NCBI RefSeq assembly: GCF_014697625.1
Contig: NZ_JACJSG010000014.1
Location: 1 to 64,000 of the forward strand
Direction of reading: 5' to 3'
Origin: Anabaena azotica FACHB-119
GTDB lineage: Bacteria; Cyanobacteriota; Cyanobacteriia; Cyanobacteriales; Nostocaceae
Length of the DNA: 64,000 nt
The notes below the pieces were generated by a model. The model worked only from the letters and a program-made list of their open reading frames with translations, did no database searches and was not told the DNA's origin. Positions 35,179-43,745 of the stretch are shown here, piece by piece; positions within the stretch are counted from its first letter, which is position 1; each line of letters begins with the position of its first letter. The position numbers and the translations under genes are program-made.

Positions 35179-38100
35179 TCAATCGTTTACATGGAGATAA
35201 TATTGTAAGGACTTTCCCGGCTTACCTGTAATGATAAAAGCTGCCCAATAATAAGGATGAGAGTAGAGTTTTTTCTCTGCTGGCATTTTACTGATTCTAT
35301 AAATATGTGTTGCTAAGTAAGCTCTAATTTTCAGTTCTTGTGGATCGAGATTTTTGAGCAAATCTTCATACCATTGTGTGAGTTCTGCGGCGGTTAATTC
35401 TCTTAGCCAAGCTGTGGCTTCTGCTAAAGCTGTGGTGACTGATTGCACTGACTGTAATCGGCGGTAAAATTCAATGATGACTAAAGCACTAGCAGATGAT
35501 TCTACCGTCCAGAGGGTACTAACTATGTGGGGAACGCCTCTAGAGAAGAAAGCAGTAATTAAATCTACATATTCACCTGTAGTTGTTTGGTTAATATTAA
35601 TTGTGGTTTCACAAGCGGAAAGAGTAACTAAATTATATGTTGATAAGTTTGTTTCACAGATTTCTTCTAAGGTAAACTTATCTTTACCCGCCAATACTAA
35701 TTCTGATGCTTGAGGCTCAATCGGTTTATTAATTGCTTGACCTGTGAAATGCAGAATATTATAATTTTCAAAGAAAGCTTCTTCAAAATTAATTTTATTT
35801 GCCTCGCCACCTTGCAGACGTAGGCGATTTCTAAACATTTGACTGACAACTTCGGCTTCTAGGTTAGCAAACCTCAAAGTGGGATAATCGGTATTATCAG
35901 GGTATTCAACAGTTAATAATGTTTGGTGATCAAACTGGGCAATGTCTGTAATACTTGCGGATAAACCTGCTTGAATATTTGGCAAATATGTGATATTGGT
36001 GATTTCTTCAGATGCAGAATTGAAATGAAATAATGAATGAAGAGGCAATCTAAATAAGTCGCGGTGGGGAACTAATATTAGTTGGGTAATATCTTCAAGT
36101 TCTTGTAAAATCGTCTCAATTTCGAGAATATCTCTCAACTGCAATAATCTCTCTTCCATCTCCAAGCGCCAAGAATGATTTGTTTTGCTTTGTTGGTCTT
36201 GGGCTTGCTGGCGATATTCTTGATAGGTTTGTTGCCAATTTTCTAGCCAATTTTCAAATATAATTAGCCTTCTGTTAGCTTCGGGTAGGGGTAAATCTTG
36301 CAGGGGTGTGGCGGCGCTAATTGTGCCTGTATTTTGAACGGGTGTAAAAACGAGAATTGGTGAGGGGGCTTGGTCTTTGATAATAAAGGTATGTAGGGCA
36401 ACTGGGCTAAGATGCCAGTAGATAATTGCGGTGTGGGGATTGAGTAGTTGTTGAACTGAGCGATAATTGAGCGATCGCACCTCTGCATTCCACCCAGACA
36501 ATTGCCAAGTTAAACAAGCATTTTTTCCCTGTTCGGCAATTTCCCAAGCTTCTACTAAATCACCATATCCTACACATATATCTACGGCTAATTGGGTAAA
36601 TCCCGCAAATTTCCAGGCTAGTTGTTTTTTAATTTCCCCATTGCGCCCCGGTTCATTGAGCAATTTTTGTAATAAGTTCGCGCCCCGTTGTTGTAGTTCT
36701 TGGGCTTGTGCTGTTTGTCCTAGTCCTAGTAATGCTTTAACCAGAGATTGTAAAACTTCTAAGTGTAACTGCGGAAAACCTACAGTTGTGAGTGTTAATA
36801 AGGCTTGATTATAGGCGGTGACGGCTTTACGCCAATAGTTACGCGATGTAGAATGTTTTTTACCTTGTTCGTAGTATGTATTGGCGATCGCCAGATGCAA
36901 TCTTCCCCAACCTTCTGGGTGTGTATCTGGACGGATATGTTTTAACCCTTCCTGATAACTAGCTAATTTACCTTCATGGCTAGCCAGCTTTAAGGCAGAA
37001 TTATTAGTGGCGATGACTGTCAGTAAATTTAAGGGCGTTTCTGCCTCACTTATATTACCAACAGCCGTCCCTCTACCAATCCAAGCTTCCCAATAGTCTG
37101 GTTTGAATTGTAAGGCGTTGTCATAACAAACGATCGCCTCTAAAAATCTTTCTAGGTAAAATAGCGCCACGGCTTGGTTATACCAAGCTAGGTGGAAATC
37201 TGGCTTAATGGCTATGGCTTGCTTGTAGGATGCGATCGCTTCTTCTCGCCTACCTAAGTTTTCTAAAGCCACACCCCGGTTATACCAAGCTAGGTAAAAA
37301 TCTGGTTGGGTTGATAGGGCTTGATCCCAAGATGCGATCGCCTCTGACCACTGTTTTAAGTTAAATAACACCACACCCCGGTCAATCCAAACCTCATGGA
37401 ATTCGGGGTAAAGTTCTAAGGCTTGGTCATAAGAGGCGATCGCTGCTTCGTACTGTTCATCGATACCTAAAGCAATCCCTCGATAATACCAGTTTTCCGG
37501 GTCTTCCGGTGATAAAGCTAAGGCTTGGTCATAAGAAGCGATCGCTTCGCTAATTTGTCCCACCTTCAACTCCGCCCAACCCTTACTAGACCACACCTCC
37601 GGCGTATCCGACTGAATGGTGATTGCTTGTCCAAATGAGGCGACAGCTTCCTCATACAGTCCCAATTGTCCCAAAGTCCCGCCCCGATTGTACCAAGCCT
37701 TGTAGTAATCTGGTTTAAGTGCGATCGCTTGGTCATAAGAGGCGATCGCTTCCACAAACCTTTCTAAATGGAAGAGAGTTAAACCACGATTAAACCAGTA
37801 TTCGTAGGAGTTGGGGTATAATTGGATGGCTTGTTCATAAGATGCGATCGCTCCTGCCAAATCGCCCGTTTTAGCTAGCTGCAACCCTTGGTAATATAGT
37901 GCCTGTGCCTTAATAAAAGCATTCGATTGTTCACTAGTAGTAGTCGGCGACTGGTTTTTCTGCATAATCAAATTAGCCGCCAACTGCTGGACTAAATTGT
38001 TACTTTGTTCCAGTCGCACCATCAACTCATCTAAGGTATTAGCAACATTGGGGTCTAAATTAACTAGAGACTGATCCCAATTACTTTGGGTTGATACTAT

Positions 38101-39153
38101 AGCGGCTGAGTTTTGTTGCCGATAATCTAATATCAGTTCGCCTAAATTGTTGATAACATCTTCTTGTGCCGGAATTAGTAAATCCGGTGCTGTAAATTCT
38201 ACTTCTTGATATTCCCAACTGATTTGTTGTAAATTCTCTGCCGTTTCCGCCACTGATTCAGTCGGGTTTGTTTGATATTCCCAACTGATTTGTTGTAAAT
38301 TCTCTGCCGTTTCCGCCACTGATTCAGTTGGGTTTGTTTGATATTCCCAATTTAATTCTGTTGTAGTTGCGTCCTCTAATTCAGTTGCGCCTGTTTGATA
38401 TTCCCAACTTGGTTCCCGTAGGTTTTCGCTTCTATCTTCGTCAACAGATTGATTTTGGGTAATTTGATATTCCCAACTCAATTGTTGTAAATTTTCGATT
38501 GTCTCTTCATAAACTGACTCCGTTGGGGTGATTTGATATTCCCAACTCAATTGCTGTAAATTGTCAATTGTCTCTTCATTAACAGAGTTAATTTCTGATG
38601 TTGTTGTGGGAGAATTAACTGGCGGTTCTTCCGACTCCCACAATAAGTCTCCTAAACTGCGGATTAATTCTTGTCCAGGGGAATCTAGAATATTGGCAGG
38701 TTCTGGGACTTTAGCCGATGATGCTTCCTGCGCCTCAACCAAGCCATTCAGTTCAATAAAATCCTTATTTAGCAAGCGAATACCAATATCATAAGCAAGT
38801 TCTCCCACCTGCCCAATACCCAATTCACCCAACTGCACCATCTGTCTACCTAAATATTGATTTGGTGCAGGTGAGATTAATAGTTTTTCACCAAACAATA
38901 ATAACCAATCTATCCAGCGCTCAACACTAATCCGGTCTTCCATCCGTTGCAGAAACTTGATAGCCCATTGCTGACCCCTTCCTTGTTCCACACCTTGCAG
39001 CAACTGAGTAAACAATAGTTCCAGATCCGCATTAGTAAGTTCAGGTGGTTGTTCTGCCACCTGTTTGTTAACACCCTTGAGAAAATCAGTTTGTGGATTA
39101 TCAACAGGGTGTTTGTCAAAATTTTTCAGCCACTGAAAGAGCCGAGTGAGCAT
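35179..39153 (-). CDS. TPR-CHAT (caspase-like) protein with degenerate catalytic His
   Basis: A 1324-residue protein in four parts. Residues 1-135 are a domain shared with the next gene upstream (39384-40064). Residues about 205-316 are tandem 22-residue repeats with the core SWEYQ; the last copies repeat almost exactly every 66 bp. About nine TPR units follow (about 415-730; for example AIASYDQAIALKPDYYKAWY). The C-terminal third is a CHAT domain, a caspase/separase-like peptidase fold. The Cys region is intact (LSACET, Cys1181), but the usual HG dyad position reads LHFTGQA with Gln1139. Peptidase activity is therefore doubtful. TPR-CHAT proteins act in cell-death and regulatory systems (for example HetF and the Csx29 group). 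The ATG start aligns with the paralogue. Confidence 0.92.
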   Translation of the reverse strand: MLTRLFQWLKNFDKHPVDNPQTDFLKGVNKQVAEQPPELTNADLELLFTQLLQGVEQGRGQQWAIKFLQRMEDRISVERWIDWLLLFGEKLLISPAPNQYLGRQMVQLGELGIGQVGELAYDIGIRLLNKDFIELNGLVEAQEASSAKVPEPANILDSPGQELIRSLGDLLWESEEPPVNSPTTTSEINSVNEETIDNLQQLSWEYQITPTESVYEETIENLQQLSWEYQITQNQSVDEDRSENLREPSWEYQTGATELEDATTTELNWEYQTNPTESVAETAENLQQISWEYQTNPTESVAETAENLQQISWEYQEVEFTAPDLLIPAQEDVINNLGELILDYRQQNSAAIVSTQSNWDQSLVNLDPNVANTLDELMVRLEQSNNLVQQLAANLIMQKNQSPTTTSEQSNAFIKAQALYYQGLQLAKTGDLAGAIASYEQAIQLYPNSYEYWFNRGLTLFHLERFVEAIASYDQAIALKPDYYKAWYNRGGTLGQLGLYEEAVASFGQAITIQSDTPEVWSSKGWAELKVGQISEAIASYDQALALSPEDPENWYYRGIALGIDEQYEAAIASYDQALELYPEFHEVWIDRGVVLFNLKQWSEAIASWDQALSTQPDFYLAWYNRGVALENLGRREEAIASYKQAIAIKPDFHLAWYNQAVALFYLERFLEAIVCYDNALQFKPDYWEAWIGRGTAVGNISEAETPLNLLTVIATNNSALKLASHEGKLASYQEGLKHIRPDTHPEGWGRLHLAIANTYYEQGKKHSTSRNYWRKAVTAYNQALLTLTTVGFPQLHLEVLQSLVKALLGLGQTAQAQELQQRGANLLQKLLNEPGRNGEIKKQLAWKFAGFTQLAVDICVGYGDLVEAWEIAEQGKNACLTWQLSGWNAEVRSLNYRSVQQLLNPHTAIIYWHLSPVALHTFIIKDQAPSPILVFTPVQNTGTISAATPLQDLPLPEANRRLIIFENWLENWQQTYQEYRQQAQDQQSKTNHSWRLEMEERLLQLRDILEIETILQELEDITQLILVPHRDLFRLPLHSLFHFNSASEEITNITYLPNIQAGLSASITDIAQFDHQTLLTVEYPDNTDYPTLRFANLEAEVVSQMFRNRLRLQGGEANKINFEEAFFENYNILHFTGQAINKPIEPQASELVLAGKDKFTLEEICETNLSTYNLVTLSACETTININQTTTGEYVDLITAFFSRGVPHIVSTLWTVESSASALVIIEFYRRLQSVQSVTTALAEATAWLRELTAAELTQWYEDLLKNLDPQELKIRAYLATHIYRISKMPAEKKLYSHPYYWAAFIITGKPGKSLQYYLHVND

Positions 39154-39318
39154 TTGTCACACTCTTGGATTTTACCTAACCTAGATTGTAGCGACCGTTG
39201 TGTTTTAGTACATCATAATAAACCACAATTTCCGTAAAATCTAGGAAAATTAACATATAGCAAAGTGGGGACTGGGGATTGGGGATTGGGGACTGGGGAT
39301 TGGGGGAATATTCTACTA

Positions 39319-39392
39319 CCTCATCTCCCTCATCTCCCTCATCTCCCTCATCTCCCTCATCTCCCTCATCTCCCTCATCTCCCTCATCCCTC
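39319..39392. repeat. (CTCATCTCC)n nonamer tandem repeat
   Basis: About eight tandem copies of a nine-base unit lie between the CHAT gene and its small paralogue and run into the last codons of the latter. The same unit appears near 45626-45670. Confidence 0.85.
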
Positions 39393-40064
39393 ATTTCCCG
39401 CTTCCTGACCAGCCTGATATTGACTCATTAAAGTCTCGACAATTACCTGCGGATCGTCGGTTTCCAGTCCTAGCTGTTCTGCTATCTGTTGGCGGAGGTT
39501 TTCATCCTGTTGCAACATGACAAACAACTGATCAAGGGTGACGGTTTGATATTGTCCCTCTGGGTTTTCCTCGGTTGCGGAAAGGTCTTCTTCTGTATAT
39601 AATACATTTGTACTGTCAGCATCTGGGCCATCATATTCCCAGATGGGTTCGCCTTGATTGCGGTTTAACACCTGCATACCAATATCGTAGGCGACATCGC
39701 CGATTTCACCTACACCCAGTTCACCCAGTTGGACTAATCGAGCTGCTAATTCATTATTTGGTGAGGAGGATGCTAGTAATTTTTCGCCAAAGCGCTTTAA
39801 CCACTCTACCCATTGTGCGGTTGTTACACGATGCTCAATATTTTGTAACCACTTGACAGCCCAAGCTTCGCCTCGCGCCTGATGCACTCCTTCGAGAAGT
39901 TCAGTAAACAGAAATTCTAAGTCTGTATCACTGAGGGGTGGTGCTGGTTGTTTTGTGACGGTAGGACTAGTTCTGACCGCAGTCTGTTTCTTACCACCGC
40001 CAAACAAGCCTTGAAAGAAGCTTTTCAACCATTGGACGAGCCGCCTGAGCATTTGCTGTACCAT
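39384..40064 (-). CDS. Paralogue of the TPR-CHAT N-terminal domain
   Basis: A 226-residue protein homologous to residues 1-135 of the neighbouring CHAT protein. Shared elements are MLRRLVQWLKSFF at the start, DTDLEFLFTELLEGVHQARG, AVKWLQNIEHRVTTAQWVEW and LVQLGELGVGEIGDVAYDIG. A single degenerate WEYDGP lies where the CHAT protein has its SWEYQ repeats. The C-terminus has TLDQLFVMLQQDENLRQQIA, matching a segment before the TPRs of the CHAT protein. The start could instead be the ATG at 40052, which aligns exactly with the paralogue. Both genes lie on the same strand, 230 bp apart. No function can be assigned; it may interact with the CHAT protein as an adaptor. Confidence 0.75.
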   Translation of the reverse strand: MVQQMLRRLVQWLKSFFQGLFGGGKKQTAVRTSPTVTKQPAPPLSDTDLEFLFTELLEGVHQARGEAWAVKWLQNIEHRVTTAQWVEWLKRFGEKLLASSSPNNELAARLVQLGELGVGEIGDVAYDIGMQVLNRNQGEPIWEYDGPDADSTNVLYTEEDLSATEENPEGQYQTVTLDQLFVMLQQDENLRQQIAEQLGLETDDPQVIVETLMSQYQAGQEAGNEG

Positions 40065-40327
40065 CAACTATTGTTTCCCCTAAGATTGTAGCCGCCGAGT
40101 TGGCGATCGCATTCACTGAGTCGATATAAGTGAATTTCACTATTTCTCTTCTAGGTTATGCCACAGTTCACAAGATATGTGGCAAAGTTTAAAATGGTTT
40201 AACTTCATTCACCATTAAAAATGCTCAGACTCTTCGGGGAGAAAAAGGATCATGATGGGGTGTAAGTAAATGTAAGGCACAACCACTTACCAAATCAACC
40301 CTGGAAGGTATTGACTTTTTTTGACCC

Positions 40328-43300
40328 ATGTCGTATGAACCCCTGCACCACAAGTATCGCCCAAAGAGTTTTGCTGAACTGGTGGGGCAAGAGGCGATCG
40401 CTACCACGCTCACAAATGCTATCCGTACAGCTAAAATAGCCCCTGCCTATTTATTTACAGGGCCTAGAGGTACAGGTAAAACCTCTAGCGCTCGAATTCT
40501 TGCCAAATCCCTCAATTGTCTCAAAAGTGACAAGCCCACGGCTGAACCCTGTGGCGTATGTGATGTTTGTCAGGGAATCACCAAAGGCTACTCCCTGGAT
40601 GTAATTGAAATTGATGCTGCCAGTAATACAGGTGTAGACAACATCCGCGAATTGATTGAGAAAGCCCAGTTCGCGCCTGTACAGTGTCGTTATAAAGTTT
40701 ACGTGGTCGATGAATGCCTCACAGGGGATACTCTGGTTTTAACGAGTGACGGTCTGATGAGGATCGACGATCCCACGATTAAAGGCAAACAAGTTCTCAG
40801 CTACAATGATTCATTACAAAAGTGGGAATTTAAAAAAGTTGTTAGATGGTTAGACCAGGGTGAACGGGAAGTACTGGTTATCCAGACAACTAACAGAAAA
40901 ATTAGATGTACGGGTAATCATTTAATTAGGACAGATCAGGGATGGATACCAGCAAAAAACGTCAAAGAAGGAGTGAAGATACTATCCCCTGTGAATGTGG
41001 ATGTGGCAACCTCATCTACAAGTTTGGTACGGATGGACGGATACGGCGATTTGTGCCAGGACACCAGTTCAAGGGCAATACTTACGGACAAAAATCTTAT
41101 AACCTGGAATCCATTCTTCAACAAGCTGAATTACTCAGTCCCCTGTGTGGCTGCGGATGTGGAGAAAAACTTGATATTCCAAGCTTTTTACAAACAAAAG
41201 GCAAAGGAATTAAGAGCATACAGTCCCATTGGCAAAGACACCCGTACAAGAAAGGACACGGAATTTGGATTAAGCGCACCGAAAACTTTGTTACCACTGC
41301 TGAAATTTTGCAATCAGAAACACTGGGGCTTATCTACGGAACATTACTGGGGGACTGCTCAATTATTTACCCTAACAAACACAGCAGATTCCCCAGACTG
41401 GCTTGGACACACTCGGACAACCAAAGGGAATGGTCGGAGTACAAGGCAGAACGCTTACAAAGTTTACGACCAAAGCAAAAACTTTCATCTAATAAAGGAT
41501 ACGGTCAAAACTCCGTTACCTGTAAAACATTTTGCCATCCCCAACTTAGAGATGTATTCGACATCGTTCATGGGAATAGAGACAAAAAAACCGTCTCTCA
41601 ATTGTGGCTCAATCAAATTTCCCCAGAAGGACTTGCTTGGTGGTACATGGATGATGGCTCACTTAGTCTTACACCACAAGGGAGTCCACAGATTCAATTA
41701 CATACAGAAGGATTCTCTGCCCAAGAAAATTACATTCTTGCCAGTTGGCTTACAAAAATTGGATACCCAGCAGAGACAAAATTTTACACCAGGAGTAGAA
41801 CAGGCAAGCAATATTACTATATCTGGATGGGAGCAAACACCAGTAGAAAATGGTTGGCAGACCTGCATCAATATTCAATACCCACAATGGACTACAAATT
41901 TGGAGGAGGTCGAATCTGTCCGCCTCGGTGGAGTTGAACGGGTATATGATATCGAAGTAGAGGATAATCACAACTTTGTCGCTAACGGGCTTTTAGTCCA
42001 CAATTGTCATATGCTCAGTAGTGCGGCGTTCAATGCGCTACTTAAGACATTAGAAGAACCACCGAAACACGTAGTTTTTGTTTTAGCTACAACCGACCCA
42101 CAACGAGTATTACCGACAATTATTTCTCGTTGTCAGAGGTTTGATTTTAGACGCATTCAAATAGAGGCGATGGTGAAGCATTTAAGTGCGATCGCCTCCA
42201 AAGAAAACATTAATATTTCCCATGAGGCTGTAACATTAGTAGCCCAATTATCCCAAGGTGGATTGAGAGATGCAGAAAGTTTACTTGACCAACTAGCCTT
42301 ATTACCAAATGAAGTTACACCGGATAAAGTTTGGGATTTAGTAGGGTCAGTCAGCGAACGGGACTTGTTAATGTTGCTCTTCGCGATCGCCGAAGATAAA
42401 CCAGAAGTAGTATTAGACTGTACCCGGCAAATATTAGATCGTGGTCGAGAACCCTTAACCATTCTGCAAAACCTAGCCGCTTTCTACCGCGACTTGCTCA
42501 TCGCCAAAACAGCCCCCAACCGCCATGATTTAGTAGCTTGCACAGGGCAAACATGGAAATCCCTAGTTGAGTCAGCCCAATCACTGGACATGAGTAAAAT
42601 CTTGCTAGGACAGAAACACCTACAAGAAGCAGAACTACAAATTAAAAACACCACCCAACCCCGTTTATGGTTGGAAGTAACATTACTAGGACTATTACCG
42701 AGCGCCAACATTCAACCCACAGCGATAATTACACCACAGCAATATCGCACACAATCAGCACAAACAGTTCCTCAAAAACCAGCCGCACAAAATCCTCCCC
42801 CCCAATACACCCCCTCAACCCCATCATCCACCAACCAGCCAGAACCCAATCACAGGCCAGTATCCCCGACTGCACAGGAAGTTAATAGTACACCTCTCAC
42901 TACCGCAGAAACCAAAGCACCACCACAAAACACAGTTCAACCTACTTCCCCTGTAACAGAACAAGTAATTGATACAGGAGAACTTGACTTAGCTCAAATT
43001 TGGCAGCTGGTACTAAATAATGTTCACTTACCACCCACACACGCCTTGTTGAAACAAATGTGCTATCTCATCGAATTTGAAGGTGCGATCGCACGTATTG
43101 GTGTCAAACCTATATGGTACGACAAACTTAAATCAGACTTACCAATTATTACGGCTGTTTTCCAACAGACTTTTCATCGTGAGGTGCAAATAACTTTAGA
43201 AAAAGATAACACCTCTAACACTTCCACAGTCAAGAAAGCACCGCCAGCCACCAACAATAACGGTAACGGTCATAATGCTGCTTCCACCGTCAAACAGCCG

Positions 43301-43600
43301 CCTGCACCAACCCATAACAACGGGAAATCAGCTACATCACCTCCACCACAGCCAACTACACCGCCTCCTGCACCAAAAACACCCCCAACACCCGCAAATA
43401 CAGCAGGGGTAAAACAACCGCAACCCACCCCAAACAAAGCACCTCTACCTGAATGGGAAACTGACGAAGTGGCGAGGGCCGCCCAACGTCTAGCAAAATA
43501 CTTTGATGGGCAAATCATTCGCTTTACCGACGATGGCGAAGGATTATCAGAATTGGCTACATCTGAGTGGACAGATGAAGCAGATTTGGAAGATGAGTAA
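40328..43600 (+). CDS. dnaX: DNA polymerase III gamma/tau subunit DnaX, intein-containing precursor
   Basis: DnaX is the clamp-loader ATPase of the replicative polymerase. The precursor has 1090 residues and, after splicing, 660. Extein landmarks are YRPKSFAELVGQ, Walker A GPRGTGKTS, the four-Cys zinc motif between CLKSDKPTAEPCGVC and DVCQ, and VYVVDE at 129, where Walker B is broken by an intein. The extein resumes with CHMLSSAAFNALLKTLEEPP, then LATTDPQRVLPTI. A long Pro/Thr/Gln-rich linker (about 790-1040) holds the conserved cyanobacterial tau-like domain (LAQIWQLVLNNVHLPPTHAL). Without splicing the ATPase would be inactive. The ATG is followed by the canonical N-terminus. A heptamer array lies just downstream. 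Confidence 0.97.
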   Translation: MSYEPLHHKYRPKSFAELVGQEAIATTLTNAIRTAKIAPAYLFTGPRGTGKTSSARILAKSLNCLKSDKPTAEPCGVCDVCQGITKGYSLDVIEIDAASNTGVDNIRELIEKAQFAPVQCRYKVYVVDECLTGDTLVLTSDGLMRIDDPTIKGKQVLSYNDSLQKWEFKKVVRWLDQGEREVLVIQTTNRKIRCTGNHLIRTDQGWIPAKNVKEGVKILSPVNVDVATSSTSLVRMDGYGDLCQDTSSRAILTDKNLITWNPFFNKLNYSVPCVAADVEKNLIFQAFYKQKAKELRAYSPIGKDTRTRKDTEFGLSAPKTLLPLLKFCNQKHWGLSTEHYWGTAQLFTLTNTADSPDWLGHTRTTKGNGRSTRQNAYKVYDQSKNFHLIKDTVKTPLPVKHFAIPNLEMYSTSFMGIETKKPSLNCGSIKFPQKDLLGGTWMMAHLVLHHKGVHRFNYIQKDSLPKKITFLPVGLQKLDTQQRQNFTPGVEQASNITISGWEQTPVENGWQTCINIQYPQWTTNLEEVESVRLGGVERVYDIEVEDNHNFVANGLLVHNCHMLSSAAFNALLKTLEEPPKHVVFVLATTDPQRVLPTIISRCQRFDFRRIQIEAMVKHLSAIASKENINISHEAVTLVAQLSQGGLRDAESLLDQLALLPNEVTPDKVWDLVGSVSERDLLMLLFAIAEDKPEVVLDCTRQILDRGREPLTILQNLAAFYRDLLIAKTAPNRHDLVACTGQTWKSLVESAQSLDMSKILLGQKHLQEAELQIKNTTQPRLWLEVTLLGLLPSANIQPTAIITPQQYRTQSAQTVPQKPAAQNPPPQYTPSTPSSTNQPEPNHRPVSPTAQEVNSTPLTTAETKAPPQNTVQPTSPVTEQVIDTGELDLAQIWQLVLNNVHLPPTHALLKQMCYLIEFEGAIARIGVKPIWYDKLKSDLPIITAVFQQTFHREVQITLEKDNTSNTSTVKKAPPATNNNGNGHNAASTVKQPPAPTHNNGKSATSPPPQPTTPPPAPKTPPTPANTAGVKQPQPTPNKAPLPEWETDEVARAAQRLAKYFDGQIIRFTDDGEGLSELATSEWTDEADLEDE
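40715..42004 (+). other. Intein in DnaX (Walker B insertion), residues 130-559
   Basis: Self-splicing protein element of 430 residues. The N-terminal block A is CLTGDTLVLTSDGLMRID, starting with Cys130, and block B is TGNHLIRTDQGWIPAKNV. The C-terminal block F is RVYDIEVEDNHNFVANG and block G is LLVHN with Asn559, followed by the extein Cys560 (CHM). All splicing residues are present. The region between blocks B and F in the intein frame has no recognisable LAGLIDADG motif, although it is long enough for an endonuclease. The endonuclease is instead readable in a second frame of the same DNA (40942-41937). Confidence 0.92.
40942..41937 (+). CDS. LAGLIDADG-type homing endonuclease, out of frame inside the dnaX intein
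   Basis: A 331-residue frame that is shifted by 2 relative to dnaX and lies wholly within the intein. Residues 15-75 hold two Cys-rich CxCGCG modules (CECGCGNLIYKFG and CGCGCGEKL), a zinc-ribbon-like arrangement found in phage and mobile endonucleases. LAGLIDADG-like motif 1 is LGLIYGTLLGDCSI and motif 2 is LAWWYMDDGSLS, each ending in the expected acidic residue. The segment FPRLAWTHSDNQREWSEYKA fits the core fold. The ATG at 40942 has TAGGA about ten bases upstream. Its first residues overlap the intein block B codons. It would cut an intein-free dnaX allele to promote homing. Translation would be by internal initiation or coupling. Confidence 0.8.
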   Translation: MDTSKKRQRRSEDTIPCECGCGNLIYKFGTDGRIRRFVPGHQFKGNTYGQKSYNLESILQQAELLSPLCGCGCGEKLDIPSFLQTKGKGIKSIQSHWQRHPYKKGHGIWIKRTENFVTTAEILQSETLGLIYGTLLGDCSIIYPNKHSRFPRLAWTHSDNQREWSEYKAERLQSLRPKQKLSSNKGYGQNSVTCKTFCHPQLRDVFDIVHGNRDKKTVSQLWLNQISPEGLAWWYMDDGSLSLTPQGSPQIQLHTEGFSAQENYILASWLTKIGYPAETKFYTRSRTGKQYYYIWMGANTSRKWLADLHQYSIPTMDYKFGGGRICPPRWS

Positions 43601-43633
43601 GGGACTGGGGACTGGAAATACATGAGTAGAGAC

Positions 43634-43676
43634 TGACCAATTACCAATTACCAATTACCAATTACCAATTACCAAA
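43634..43676. repeat. (aattacc)n heptamer array
   Basis: Six near-perfect heptamers lie after dnaX. They are followed by attttgaatttt-type repeats up to the end of the convergent glycosyltransferase gene. Confidence 0.85.
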
Positions 43677-43745
43677 TAAAAAAATGCAAAATCCAAACGT
43701 ATAATTTTGAATTTTGCATTTTGAATTTTGAATTGTTTAACGGGA

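Noticed and set aside
39176..39394. A frame with a DEGDEGDEG repeat
   Set aside because: It is the translation of the ctcatctcc nonamer array, not a real acidic protein.
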